From Pedobacter sp. UBA4863 (GTDB taxonomy: Bacteria; Bacteroidota; Bacteroidia; Sphingobacteriales; Sphingobacteriaceae), in the NCBI RefSeq assembly GCF_002399615.1, contig NZ_DHDZ01000059.1:1-60699 (forward strand): DNA of 60,699 nt. The letters are read 5' to 3'. The translations under genes were made by a program, and so were the position numbers. Position 1 is the first letter of the stretch. The number at the start of each line of letters is the position of its first letter. Shown piece after piece: positions 50,871-59,721 of the stretch. The notes under the pieces are model-generated. The model ran no database searches and had not been told where the DNA came from. It saw nothing but the letters and a program-made list of their open reading frames with translations.

Positions 50871-51026
50871 ATTGCCAAAATTACTAAACATTAGCTATAA
50901 AAAATTTTGTATCTGGCTTTTTGTTGTAATTTTAACACGGAATAAACAATTGTTTTCTGCGTTTGTTAAAAAACGTTGAGGCGCATTAGATTAGGGCGTA
51001 TTAGGGCAGTAATTTTTAAACGGTTT

Positions 51027-53186
51027 ATGCAGTTACCGAAGATTAAAATACCAAAGAAATATTTAAAAATTGGCGCCTGGGTTTTAGGCGTTTTCTTGCT
51101 TTTATTGCTGGCTGGCGGAGCGGTGGCTTATAACAAAAGAGAAGCACTACTAGCTAAGATGGTGGCAAAGGCCATTGCTAAGGCCAAGAAAGACTATGGT
51201 TTAGCTGTTGAAATTGGCGAATACGGTTTTAGAGGATTAAGTAGCGTGCACATGAATAAAGTTGCCGTGGTGCCAAAAGATAGAGATACCTTAACAACCA
51301 TAAATGATATTACGATAGGCGTAAAGCTTTTTCCTTTGCTGTTTGGCGATGTAAAACTTTCGGAAATAACCCTGAATGATGGAAAGCTTAACGTGGTGAT
51401 GCAGGATACGTTGACCAACATTGATTTTATACTGAAAAGAAAGAAAAAAGACAGTACAACCACCAAAAACAAGGTAGATTTAAGCGAGTTGGCTAGCAAT
51501 CTGTTAAATCAGGTTTTCTATAAGATACCCGATGACATGGAAATCAAGAATTTTATGATGCAGCTAAACGACAATGATACTGCCTTTGTGAAGCTTTTAA
51601 CCACTACGGCAACCATTGATGGTGGCGAATTAAAATCTACTATTAAAGTAAATGATACTGCTGCGGTTTGGCATATTAACGGCAATCTAGATCCAGGTGA
51701 TAAACAACTAGACGTAATGTTATTTGCCGATGGCAAGAAGGTTGAACTGCCTTACCTAGAAAATAAACTACATACCAAAATTAATTTCGACACCGTAAAA
51801 ACACAGATGAAAGAGGCAAGTTTTAGCGGTGGCGATTATAAAATATCTGGTTCTTGGGCCATCAAAAATCTGTTGATTAACCAACCCCGTATCTCGGCAG
51901 AAGATATTATTGTACCCGATGCCCGTGTAGAAGCCGACATGTTGATTGGCGAAAACTTTGTTTGTTTAGACAGCACTTCAACGGTTTATTTGCGAGATGC
52001 TTCTATCCATCCTTATTTAAAATATACGCTTTCGCCCAATAAAATCTACGAAATGAAGCTAAGTGCACCAGAACAAGATGCACAAGCTATTTTTAATTCT
52101 TTCCCTGTGGGCCTGTTCGAATCTTTGGATGGAATTAAAGTGCAAGGTAAATTAAAATACAATCTCGATTTCTACTTAGATACTGCAAGTCCAGATAGTG
52201 TAAAATTTAGCTCTACTTTAACGCCTACAGATTTTAAGGTACTTCATTTCGGAAAAACCGATTTGACCAAAATTAATTCTGATTTTATCTATACGCCCTA
52301 CGAGTATGGTAAGCCCATGCGAAATATCACCATCGGCCCATCGAACCCTAATTTTACAAGACTTGGAGATATATCGGCAAACTTTAAAAACGCCTTGTTA
52401 ACCGCCGAAGATCCATCGTTTTTTAGGCACAAAGGCTTTGTAGAAGAGTCTATACGTAAATCTATTGCTGTAAACTTTAAAGAGAAAAAGTTTAAACGAG
52501 GCGGAAGTACCATTTCCATGCAGTTGGTTAAAAATGTGTTCTTGAGCAGAAAGAAAACATTGGTGCGTAAAGCAGAAGAAATTTTAATTGTTTGGCTCAT
52601 CGAGAACAATCGCTTGGTGAGCAAATCTCGTATGTTGGAGGTTTATTTTAACATTATTGAAATGGGCAACAACGTTTATGGTATTGGAGAGGCTTCGCGA
52701 CATTACTTTGGGAAAACGCCTGCAGACTTAACCTTGGGCGAAGGTATTTTTTTAGCCAACATTGTGCCCAGACCAAAGGCGGCATTATATAAATTTATGA
52801 GCAATGGCACGTTAAAAGGCTATCTATTGCCATACTTTAAGTATATCGGTAATATTATGGCCCGTCGTGGCTTGGCGCCGGCAGATAGTACGGGTTACGG
52901 TTTTTACGATGTACGCTTACGTGAAGGTTTAAGGCAGTACCTATTGCCAGATTCTACTACAATAGACACCAATGCTGTAGAAATTGGCGAAGACGATATG
53001 ATGACCCCAGAAGGCATGCAAGATCAATCAAAAAGTTTGTTTGACCGCCTGTTTGGAGGAGCTGCCAAAAAAGATACCATCAAAGTGCAAGCCACTGCAG
53101 ATACTGCTAAAACAAGTAAACAACTTAGGCAAGAACGCCGCGAAGAACGTAGAAAGGAAAAAGAGCAAGAAAAAAATGGAAACTAA
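51027..53186 (+). CDS. AsmA-like plus GT51 peptidoglycan transglycosylase-like protein
   Basis: This 719-residue protein has an N-terminal membrane helix (about 15-35), a long AsmA/DUF748-like beta-rich region (about 45-430) and a GT51 transglycosylase domain (about 430-630). GT51 motifs are LLTAEDPSFFRHKGF (catalytic Glu), RGGSTISMQLVKN and the C-terminal YFNIIEMGNNVYGIGEAS. There is no transpeptidase domain, so it is a monofunctional type. The lysine- and arginine-rich tail is low-complexity. The ATG at 50976 adds 17 residues; 51027 is preferred since it places a basic segment just before the helix. Confidence 0.88.
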   Translation: MQLPKIKIPKKYLKIGAWVLGVFLLLLLAGGAVAYNKREALLAKMVAKAIAKAKKDYGLAVEIGEYGFRGLSSVHMNKVAVVPKDRDTLTTINDITIGVKLFPLLFGDVKLSEITLNDGKLNVVMQDTLTNIDFILKRKKKDSTTTKNKVDLSELASNLLNQVFYKIPDDMEIKNFMMQLNDNDTAFVKLLTTTATIDGGELKSTIKVNDTAAVWHINGNLDPGDKQLDVMLFADGKKVELPYLENKLHTKINFDTVKTQMKEASFSGGDYKISGSWAIKNLLINQPRISAEDIIVPDARVEADMLIGENFVCLDSTSTVYLRDASIHPYLKYTLSPNKIYEMKLSAPEQDAQAIFNSFPVGLFESLDGIKVQGKLKYNLDFYLDTASPDSVKFSSTLTPTDFKVLHFGKTDLTKINSDFIYTPYEYGKPMRNITIGPSNPNFTRLGDISANFKNALLTAEDPSFFRHKGFVEESIRKSIAVNFKEKKFKRGGSTISMQLVKNVFLSRKKTLVRKAEEILIVWLIENNRLVSKSRMLEVYFNIIEMGNNVYGIGEASRHYFGKTPADLTLGEGIFLANIVPRPKAALYKFMSNGTLKGYLLPYFKYIGNIMARRGLAPADSTGYGFYDVRLREGLRQYLLPDSTTIDTNAVEIGEDDMMTPEGMQDQSKSLFDRLFGGAAKKDTIKVQATADTAKTSKQLRQERREERRKEKEQEKNGN

Positions 53187-53715
53187 TATCAGCGTTCATC
53201 AAAAAGATTTCGAACTTTTTTTAGAGGAAGAAACCATAGCCAAGCGTATTCGTTTAATGGCCATACAGTTAAACGTAGCTTACGAAGGTAAAAAACCATC
53301 GTTTATTGGCGTATTAAATGGTAGCTTTTTATTTATGGCCGATTTAATGAAAGAAATAGATTTAGCTTGCGAAACAGAGTTTATTAAAATAGCTTCTTAC
53401 CATGGCACCAGCAGTACCGGTGCTGTAAAAGATGTTTTAGGCATGCCCCAAAACCTTAAAGGTAGAGATCTTATTATTATTGAAGATATTATTGATAGCG
53501 GTTTAACCATGAAGTACATTCTTTCAAAAATTTATGAGCAAGAACCGGCTTCTGTTGCCGTTTGTACGCTATTGTTTAAACCCGAAGCATTAAAAGAAGA
53601 AATTAAAGAACTCAGTTATGTTGGTTTTGAAATACCCAACGAGTTTGTGGTAGGCTACGGCTTAGATTACGATGGCTTGGGCAGAAACCTAAACCATATT
53701 TATAGAGCTGTTTAA
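53176..53715 (+). CDS. hpt: Hypoxanthine phosphoribosyltransferase
   Basis: This purine salvage enzyme makes IMP or GMP from hypoxanthine or guanine and PRPP. From the chosen start it has 179 residues. The PRPP motif IIEDIIDSGLTM and GVLNGSFLFMADL are clear, with the late VGYGLDYDG. The ORF opens 45 codons earlier inside the transglycosylase gene, but METNISVHQKDF is the family-like start. It overlaps the transglycosylase stop by 11 bases, so translation is coupled. Confidence 0.92.
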   Translation: METNISVHQKDFELFLEEETIAKRIRLMAIQLNVAYEGKKPSFIGVLNGSFLFMADLMKEIDLACETEFIKIASYHGTSSTGAVKDVLGMPQNLKGRDLIIIEDIIDSGLTMKYILSKIYEQEPASVAVCTLLFKPEALKEEIKELSYVGFEIPNEFVVGYGLDYDGLGRNLNHIYRAV

Positions 53716-53837
53716 TATTTCTATTGGTTATAAATCTTATCGCTTTTTAAAATCCATAAGGTTCAGGAAAAAGTGATAAATTTTTACGAGTTTTGCAGCT
53801 AATTAAAACCAAATTAAATCTAAAATCATAAGATCAA

Positions 53838-54497
53838 ATGACTATACATAAAGAAGGATATACTTCCATTGCCCTAACCGTACTTTTTATTTTCATTATT
53901 AATGCCGTAGTAGAATACAGGTTTGCGGATATGTTTGTGCTAAGGTGGTTGGTGTATATATTTTCTTTTGCTTTGTTTGTTACGGTATTGCAGTTCTTTA
54001 GAAGCCCAAAACGTAATTTTACTAATGGTGATAATTTAATTATTTGTCCTGCTGACGGTAAAGTGGTGGTAATTGAAGAAACGGAAGAAGGCGAATATTT
54101 TAAAGATAAACGTTTACAGGTTTCTATTTTTATGTCGCCCGTAAATGTGCACATTAACCGTAACCCAATTTCTGGAGTGGTTAAGTTTTTTAAATATCAT
54201 CCAGGTAAATATTTAGCAGCCTGGAACCCAAAATCGAGTACAGAAAATGAACGTACTACGGTGGTAGTTGAGCATAAGAACGGTTCGCCTGTATTGTTCC
54301 GTCAAATTGCTGGCGCTTTGGCCCGCCGTATTGTTTGGTACGTAAAAGAAGGCGATCAAGTAACACAAAACGAGCAGTTTGGTTTCATTAAGTTCGGTTC
54401 GAGGGTTGATATTTTCTTGCCATTGGGTACAAAAGTAAACCTAGAGCTTAACCAAGTGGTTAAAGGCGGTATAACTGTTTTAGGCGAATTAGCTTAA
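53838..54497 (+). CDS. psd: Phosphatidylserine decarboxylase family protein
   Basis: It makes phosphatidylethanolamine from phosphatidylserine. This is the short archaeal-like PSD type, 219 residues, with two N-terminal membrane helices (about 8-55). Substrate and cofactor motifs are PADGKVVVIEE, FMSPVNVHINRNPISG and KFGSRVDIFLP, where self-cleavage at G187/S188 gives the pyruvoyl group. No pssA gene is adjacent. It is followed by a terminator. Confidence 0.92.
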   Translation: MTIHKEGYTSIALTVLFIFIINAVVEYRFADMFVLRWLVYIFSFALFVTVLQFFRSPKRNFTNGDNLIICPADGKVVVIEETEEGEYFKDKRLQVSIFMSPVNVHINRNPISGVVKFFKYHPGKYLAAWNPKSSTENERTTVVVEHKNGSPVLFRQIAGALARRIVWYVKEGDQVTQNEQFGFIKFGSRVDIFLPLGTKVNLELNQVVKGGITVLGELA

Positions 54498-54521
54498 TAA
54501 GCTAAAAGTATAAAGTTTAGT

Positions 54522-54556
54522 GCCTTGTAAGTTTAGAGCTTACGGGGCTTTTTTGT
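54522..54556 (+). terminator. Intrinsic terminator after psd
   Basis: GCCTTGTAAG and CTTACGGGGC pair with two G-T pairs and a 7-base loop, followed by TTTTTTG. Confidence 0.65.
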
Positions 54557-54572
54557 TTGATGAACAATGCTG

Positions 54573-54602
54573 TCGTCCATTGCGAGGTACAAAGCAATCT
54601 TA
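54573..54602. repeat. GCGAGGTACAAAGCAATC repeat
   Basis: CCATTGCGAGGTACAAAGCA is followed by ATCTTA. It belongs to the GCGAGGAACGAAGCAATC family also seen at 17052-17187 and 19379-19407. Confidence 0.6.
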
Positions 54603-54680
54603 GTGAGTTAGGCCAGGGGTTTAGTAGGACATATTTTCTCCGATATCGGAATAACGGAGAGCGTAGCTCAAAAAGATTAT

Positions 54681-54720
54681 AGCAAACAGCCCGACTAACT
54701 ATTTAATCGGGCTGTTTGCT
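54681..54720. terminator. Terminator between psd and mscS
   Basis: AGCAAACAGCCCGA and TCGGGCTGTTTGCT form a perfect 14-bp stem with a 12-base loop. It follows the mscS stop on the minus strand by 15 bases. Confidence 0.8.
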
Positions 54721-54734
54721 GCGTTTCTAAAAAA

Positions 54735-55874
54735 TCACTTCTCTTGCTTACCGGTGATTTCTCCTATTGTGCGCTGTGTTGGATAGGCAAACTCAGAGCC
54801 ATTTTGTTCCACAATCTCGATTATTTTAAAATTTACTTCCTCTTTAACCTTTGCCAAATCAAATTCCTTTTTCATGGGTACTAGGTAAATAATTTGAATG
54901 TTCAGCGCTGAGTCTCCAAAAGAATCGAAGGCAACTGTGGCGTCTGTTGTACCAGTGTTGCCTTTAAGAAATTCGTTTATTTCAACGATGATTTTTTTAA
55001 GTGCCTCGTTGCTAGTTTCGTAGGTTAAACCAATATCGAACTTTACCCTGCGGGCATTTCTCATGGTGAGGTTTTCCAGTACGCCATCAATCATCGATCG
55101 GTTTGGAATAATATAAGTAGTTTTATCCGCACTGCGCAAAACTGTACTTCTAAAGCCTACACGTTCTATCGTTCCTTCAATGCCATCTACTTTTACTACA
55201 TCGCCTACGGTAAAGGGCTTGTCCATAAAGATAAGAAAGGACCCTAAAAGGTTCTCTAGGCTGTCTTTTGCGGCCATTGCAATGGCAATACCGCCAATAC
55301 CCAAGCCTGTAATTAAGCTTACGGCATTTACTTCGAAAACATATCCTAGCAATACGAAGAAACCTATAAACGAGACCAGGAATTTTAACAGTTCTTTAAT
55401 AAAAGGCACTAACTGGTCGTCGGCCTTGTTTTTAGTTTTGGCCGAACGTGCCAATAAAACGTGAGCAATAAAATCTATAATCCTTAATACAATCCAAAAA
55501 ATTGATAAGACGATTAAGAAAAGAAAAACTTTGTCTATTAGCTCGCCAATGGTAAAAGCCTCATTAACTTTAACTTTATCTATTGTTTTCTTGTAGTTGA
55601 AAAAAGTAACTTCAAGCGGGTGCTTTAACTGCTTTATAGCAACGTAAAGTGTAAAAACACTAATAAAAAACTCAATTGGTTTTAAAAGTAAGCCAATAAA
55701 AGTGTCGGAATTAACTTGGTCGGCAAATTTTTTGAATAGTTTAAAAATAAGCTTGCTTAGCAATCGAGAAATTATTCTCTTAAATAATAAGCCAACTACA
55801 ATAATGATACCGATGATGACATATTGCTTTATGGTATTGCCCCAAAAAACCTGTTCGAAAAAGTTAATTTCCAT
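54735..55874 (-). CDS. MscS-family mechanosensitive channel
   Basis: This 379-residue inner-membrane protein has four or five predicted helices at about 10-195. The pore-lining MscS helix GLGIGGIAIAMAAKDSLENL is followed by the MscS beta domain (FTVGDVVKVDGIEGTIERVG, IPNRSMIDGVLENLT). Such channels open on membrane tension and protect from hypo-osmotic shock. It starts three bases after the gdhA stop, so it is co-transcribed with glutamate dehydrogenase, fitting an osmolyte link. Confidence 0.92.
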   Translation of the reverse strand: MEINFFEQVFWGNTIKQYVIIGIIIVVGLLFKRIISRLLSKLIFKLFKKFADQVNSDTFIGLLLKPIEFFISVFTLYVAIKQLKHPLEVTFFNYKKTIDKVKVNEAFTIGELIDKVFLFLIVLSIFWIVLRIIDFIAHVLLARSAKTKNKADDQLVPFIKELLKFLVSFIGFFVLLGYVFEVNAVSLITGLGIGGIAIAMAAKDSLENLLGSFLIFMDKPFTVGDVVKVDGIEGTIERVGFRSTVLRSADKTTYIIPNRSMIDGVLENLTMRNARRVKFDIGLTYETSNEALKKIIVEINEFLKGNTGTTDATVAFDSFGDSALNIQIIYLVPMKKEFDLAKVKEEVNFKIIEIVEQNGSEFAYPTQRTIGEITGKQEK

Positions 55875-55877
55875 AGC

Positions 55878-57104
55878 TTATATGAGTTGTTTTAGTGCAA
55901 TTTCGAATGCAGTACTCGAAAGGTTTGTTTTTTTGTCTGACGACTTGTGTACGGCAAGCAATGCATTGCGGATAATGTTGGAGGCATCGGTAAAAATAGC
56001 GTCATCGCTCATTTCTACATTGCGTTGCATCAAATATGCAAATACCCTGGCCATGCCACAGTTGGCAATAAAATCGGGGATTACAGCTAGTTGATTGTCT
56101 GCGTGTTCCATAATGCTGCCAAAGAAAATCTCTTTATCTGCAAAAGGTACATTTGCGCCACATGCAATTACTTCCATTCCCGAAGCGATCATTTGATCTA
56201 CCTCGCTTTGTTTCACTAGGCGAGAAGCTGCGGCCGGAACAAAAATTTGGGCACCCATACTCCAAATTTTCTCATTAGCTTCTTCAAAAGAGATTAAATT
56301 ATCGGCTACCAAGGTGTTGTTCACGCGTTTGTTAAACAACTGAGCAATTTCTTCTTCGTTAAAACCTTCGGGATTAATTAATCCGCCTACGCGGTCTATA
56401 ATGCCCACTATTTTTACGCCTTGTTGCGCTAAGTAGTAACCTGCCGCAGCTGCCACATTGCCCCAGCCTTGTATAATTGCTTTTTTATCTTTGATATTGC
56501 CGCCCCAAATATCGTAGAAATGTTTAATCGATTCTGAAACGCCATAACCGGTAATCATATCGGCTACTTTGTATTTTCTTCTAATATCTGGTGTGTAGGT
56601 TAAATCTTCTAAAACCTTAGAAACGCCATAGCGTAATTGCCCAATTTGGTGTATGCGTTCGTTCTCCCTAGCCTGATAATGGCCGTTAATTACCCCTTCT
56701 TGTGGGTGCCATAAGCCGTAGCCTTCGGTAATTGGAATAACTTCGTGAATTTCGTCGATATTTAAATCGCCCCCAGTACCGTAGTAATTTTTCAGTAAGG
56801 GCATTACCGCTTTGTACCAACGTTCTAAAACTTCTTTCTTGCGTGGATCGGCAGGATCAAAGTTAATGCCCGATTTGGCACCACCAATAGGAGGGCCAGA
56901 AACCGTAAATTTAACCTCCATGGTTTTAGCCAGCGACTCTACTTCGTTTTTGTCCAGTCCTTTGCGCATTCGGGTGCCACCACCAGCTGCGCCACCACGT
57001 AAAGAGTTGATGACTACCCAGCCCTCGGCTTCCGATTCTCGGTCTTTCCATTCAAAAACAATTTCCGGTTGTTTTTCTTCGTACTTTTTTAAAAGATCTT
57101 TCAT
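55878..57104 (-). CDS. Glu/Leu/Phe/Val dehydrogenase family protein
   Basis: This 408-residue amino-acid dehydrogenase is probably a glutamate dehydrogenase. The substrate-binding segment is GPPIGGAKSGINFDP (catalytic lysine) after GGAAGGGTRMRKG, then GTGGDLNIDE. The C-terminal Rossmann domain shows IQGWGNVAAAAGYYL. It interconverts 2-oxoglutarate plus ammonia and glutamate. The substrate is not proved by sequence, and leucine or valine dehydrogenase is possible. mscS follows after three bases. Confidence 0.9.
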   Translation of the reverse strand: MKDLLKKYEEKQPEIVFEWKDRESEAEGWVVINSLRGGAAGGGTRMRKGLDKNEVESLAKTMEVKFTVSGPPIGGAKSGINFDPADPRKKEVLERWYKAVMPLLKNYYGTGGDLNIDEIHEVIPITEGYGLWHPQEGVINGHYQARENERIHQIGQLRYGVSKVLEDLTYTPDIRRKYKVADMITGYGVSESIKHFYDIWGGNIKDKKAIIQGWGNVAAAAGYYLAQQGVKIVGIIDRVGGLINPEGFNEEEIAQLFNKRVNNTLVADNLISFEEANEKIWSMGAQIFVPAAASRLVKQSEVDQMIASGMEVIACGANVPFADKEIFFGSIMEHADNQLAVIPDFIANCGMARVFAYLMQRNVEMSDDAIFTDASNIIRNALLAVHKSSDKKTNLSSTAFEIALKQLI

Positions 57105-57133
57105 TTGTTATTCAGATTTCTAATTTGGTTGCG

Positions 57134-57141
57134 CAAAGATA
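57134..57141 (-). promoter_or_regulatory. Candidate -7 box of the dehydrogenase gene
   Basis: Minus-strand TATCTTTG fits TAnnTTTG and would give a leader of about 23 bases. There is no TTTG at -33. Confidence 0.45.
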
Positions 57142-57151
57142 TAAACAAAAA

Positions 57152-57174
57152 AACCCCGACATGATGTCGAGGTT
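57152..57174 (-). terminator. Terminator after rplS
   Basis: The minus strand reads AACCTCGACAT, a short turn and ATGTCGGGGTT, followed by a T run. It ends the ribosomal cluster before the dehydrogenase promoter. Confidence 0.8.
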
Positions 57175-57196
57175 ATATTTTTCTATAGAAAGAATA

Positions 57197-57544
57197 TTAC
57201 TTCCTTAAAGATTTGATACGAGCTGCTTTACCAGTTAAGCTACGTAAATAGAACAATTTAGCTCTACGTACTTTACCATAGCTGTTAACTTCTACTTTCT
57301 CGATATTTGGAGAACTGAAAGGGAAAATACGCTCTACACCAACACCATTACTGATTTTACGAACAGTGAAAGTTTCGTTAGCACCAGCACTGTTGCGTTG
57401 AATTACAACACCTTGGTAAATCTGAATACGTTCTTTATTACCCTCGCGAATTTTATAATGAACACTTACAGTATCTCCAGATTTAAAAGAAGGAAATTCT
57501 TTTTTAGTGCTTACCTGTTCTTCTACAAATTTTACTAAATCCAT
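57197..57544 (-). CDS. rplS: 50S ribosomal protein L19
   Basis: L19 sits at the 30S-50S interface. This copy has 115 residues, normal length. Motifs are FPSFKSGDTVSVHYKIREGN, IQIYQGVVIQRNS, GVGVERIFPFSSP and VRRAKLFYLR. It is last in the rpsP-rimM-trmD-rplS cluster and 140 bases after trmD. Confidence 0.97.
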   Translation of the reverse strand: MDLVKFVEEQVSTKKEFPSFKSGDTVSVHYKIREGNKERIQIYQGVVIQRNSAGANETFTVRKISNGVGVERIFPFSSPNIEKVEVNSYGKVRRAKLFYLRSLTGKAARIKSLRK

Positions 57545-57684
57545 GATTTTAAGCTATTAAGCCGATTTTTATAACGTTTAAAATCGGACTGCAATATTAG
57601 GGAATATATTTTGAAAATGAAAGTGAATTTTTAAAAATATTTGATGTTTTTTGAAATAGCTAATTTGCTTATTCTTAAAGTGTC

Positions 57685-58359
57685 TTATTTCAGCAAATCT
57701 GGGCGGCGTTGTTGTGTGCGTTTTAGTGCTTCTTCGTGTCGCCATTCATTAATCTTCGCTTCGTGGCCGCTCAACAAAATTTCGGGGATTTTATGGCCAC
57801 GCCAATCGGCAGGCCTGGTGTAAACTGGGGCGTCTAACAGTTCGCCTTGGAAACTATCTGAAAGAGCCGAAGTTTCATCGTTTAAAACACCAGGAATCAG
57901 CCTTGTAATAGCATCTACCAACACCGCTGCGGGCAGTTCTCCGCCAGATAATACATAATCGCCTATGGAGATTTCTCGGGTAACATAAATATCCCGGATA
58001 CGTTGGTCGATACCTTTATAGTGTCCACATAAAATAATGATATTGCCTTTAATGGAGAGTTCGTTGGCGATGGTTTGGTTTAGCGTTTCTCCATCAGGGC
58101 TCATGAAAATGATTTCATCGTAAGAGCGTTCTTCTTGCAGCTTTTCAATACATGCCGCAAAAGGAGGGATGCTCATGACCATGCCGCTGCCGCCGCCATA
58201 AGGATAGTCGTCAACGCTTTTTTGTTTATTGGTAGCGTAATCTCTTAAATTGTGTACTATAATTTCGGCAATGCCTTTTTTTTGCGCCCGTTGTAAAATA
58301 GAATGAGCAAATGGGCTAGTTAATAAATCGGGTAGTACAGAAATAATATCAAAACGCAT
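57685..58359 (-). CDS. trmD: tRNA (guanine37-N1)-methyltransferase
   Basis: TrmD adds m1G37 next to the anticodon of tRNAs that read C-starting codons, preventing frameshifts. It is a SPOUT methyltransferase with 224 residues. The knot motifs are CGHYKGIDQRI and SIGDYVLSGGELPA, with DYPYGGGSGMVM earlier. It is separated from rimM by a lipoprotein gene, an unusual insertion. Confidence 0.96.
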   Translation of the reverse strand: MRFDIISVLPDLLTSPFAHSILQRAQKKGIAEIIVHNLRDYATNKQKSVDDYPYGGGSGMVMSIPPFAACIEKLQEERSYDEIIFMSPDGETLNQTIANELSIKGNIIILCGHYKGIDQRIRDIYVTREISIGDYVLSGGELPAAVLVDAITRLIPGVLNDETSALSDSFQGELLDAPVYTRPADWRGHKIPEILLSGHEAKINEWRHEEALKRTQQRRPDLLK

Positions 58360-58396
58360 GCTGCAAATATAAGGCTTTGCGCCAATTTATTTCATG

Positions 58397-59035
58397 CTAA
58401 GTCGTCCATTGGTCGTGAACTACCGCTACCAAATAATAGGAGCTTTGGTACTGCTTAAAAATTAAGCGTAGGCTGCTCCAATCCATGCCTTGGTACGCTT
58501 TGTTAAAGCCGCTAAAGTAATATTCTATAAAAGGATGTTTGGGGTAAATTTTGGCTAAGTTATTTAATGAATTTCCTTTGCCAATAATCTGGTTATATGC
58601 AGTTTTTTCTGCTTGAAGGTAATCGGCATTGTACACAAACTTAGTTATATATTGTGCTCCGGTTAGGTTAATGGTTTCTCCGGTGCCATCGTAACTTCCC
58701 CAGTTAACGGTGCTATGTTCTGCTATCAACTTAATGAAGTCTGCCCTGGTTAGTTTTTTCGAAGTTGTGGTGTCGATAAATCCATAAGGAGAAAACAGTA
58801 CCCCTTCTGTTGGATGGAAATATGCCGCGAATGCGTTGTAATCTTTTGCTTTTAGCGTGGTTAAGATTTCTGTGGCTATGGTGGTTAGCGTTTCCTCGTC
58901 GGCTAGGGTGTCGGTTGGTTTTAGGTCGCTAATGGTGTCTTTCGATAAAGAAGAATCGGAGGGGCGGTCAGTGTTGGTGCAACTAACCACAAGGAAAACC
59001 AAAATACCGAAATAAAAAAAACCAAAATGTTTCAT
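58397..59035 (-). CDS. Lipoprotein inserted between rimM and trmD
   Basis: This 212-residue protein has a lipoprotein signal ending VVSC (about C18). The rest is soluble: LTTIATEILTTLKAKDYNAF, LTGAQYITKFVYN and QSSYYLVAVVHDQWTT at the C terminus suggest an NTF2-like alpha/beta fold, not confirmed. The ORF from 59062 has nine extra residues, but 59035 gives a clean signal. It is the only envelope protein in an otherwise ribosomal operon. Confidence 0.75.
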   Translation of the reverse strand: MKHFGFFYFGILVFLVVSCTNTDRPSDSSLSKDTISDLKPTDTLADEETLTTIATEILTTLKAKDYNAFAAYFHPTEGVLFSPYGFIDTTTSKKLTRADFIKLIAEHSTVNWGSYDGTGETINLTGAQYITKFVYNADYLQAEKTAYNQIIGKGNSLNNLAKIYPKHPFIEYYFSGFNKAYQGMDWSSLRLIFKQYQSSYYLVAVVHDQWTT

Positions 59036-59074
59036 GCTCCTAAAACAGAAAAAATACTGCATTGTTTTACCAAG

Positions 59075-59602
59075 TTAAGGATTAAGATAGACATCTAACA
59101 ATCCTTCGGGTAAGTCTAAGGTAAGGATATTTTCTTCATCATCTATTTCCACGATAAAATCTTCGTTTAAAGGGAAAAGAATTTCTTTGTTTTGATAGTT
59201 TACGGTGGCAACAAACTGTTGGGGATATTCATTAACCTCAATAATTTCGCCTAGTTCACCTAAAGTTTCATCTATCGCTATAAAGCCCTTTAAATCGGTA
59301 TAATAAAATTCGTTTAGGTCTCGTTCTGGTTTTTGGTTTAAAGGCAGGTATGCTTTCTTTTTAACCAGCGGTGATGCTTTGTCTATGTGATCAACGTCAT
59401 CGAAATAAAAAAGGCCAGTTTTGTTTTCATAAAGCTTGTAACTCGATACAAAAAAAGGAACCATTTTACCATTTACTTCTAAAAACAACACATCAAAGTC
59501 CAGTTCCTCGTATTCTTCAAATTCAAAAAAAAGTTGAAGCTCGCCCTTTAAACCTTTGGTTTTGGTGATGTAACCTATATAAAATGATTCGTCTTTAGTC
59601 AT
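59075..59602 (-). CDS. rimM: Ribosome maturation factor RimM
   Basis: RimM helps 30S head assembly by binding S19. It has 175 residues. The N-terminal RimM domain reads YIGYITKTKGLKGELQLFFE and the C-terminal PRC-barrel DLKGFIAIDETLGELGEIIE. It follows rpsP on the same strand after a strong hairpin, so rpsP may be expressed more than rimM. Confidence 0.95.
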   Translation of the reverse strand: MTKDESFYIGYITKTKGLKGELQLFFEFEEYEELDFDVLFLEVNGKMVPFFVSSYKLYENKTGLFYFDDVDHIDKASPLVKKKAYLPLNQKPERDLNEFYYTDLKGFIAIDETLGELGEIIEVNEYPQQFVATVNYQNKEILFPLNEDFIVEIDDEENILTLDLPEGLLDVYLNP

Positions 59603-59669
59603 ACTGCAAATGTGATGATTTGTTGATGCGATAATTAGCTAATGATCAGATCGGATCATCAACTAATAA

Positions 59670-59703
59670 AAATAGCGTTTCGATTTTACCCGAAACGCTA
59701 TTT
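59670..59703. terminator. Hairpin between rpsP and rimM
   Basis: AAATAGCGTTTCG and CGAAACGCTATTT form a perfect 13-bp stem with an 8-base loop. On the minus strand a T run follows, so it is a terminator or attenuator inside the ribosomal cluster. Confidence 0.8.
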
Positions 59704-59721
59704 CTTTTGAAGCAAAGCTAA

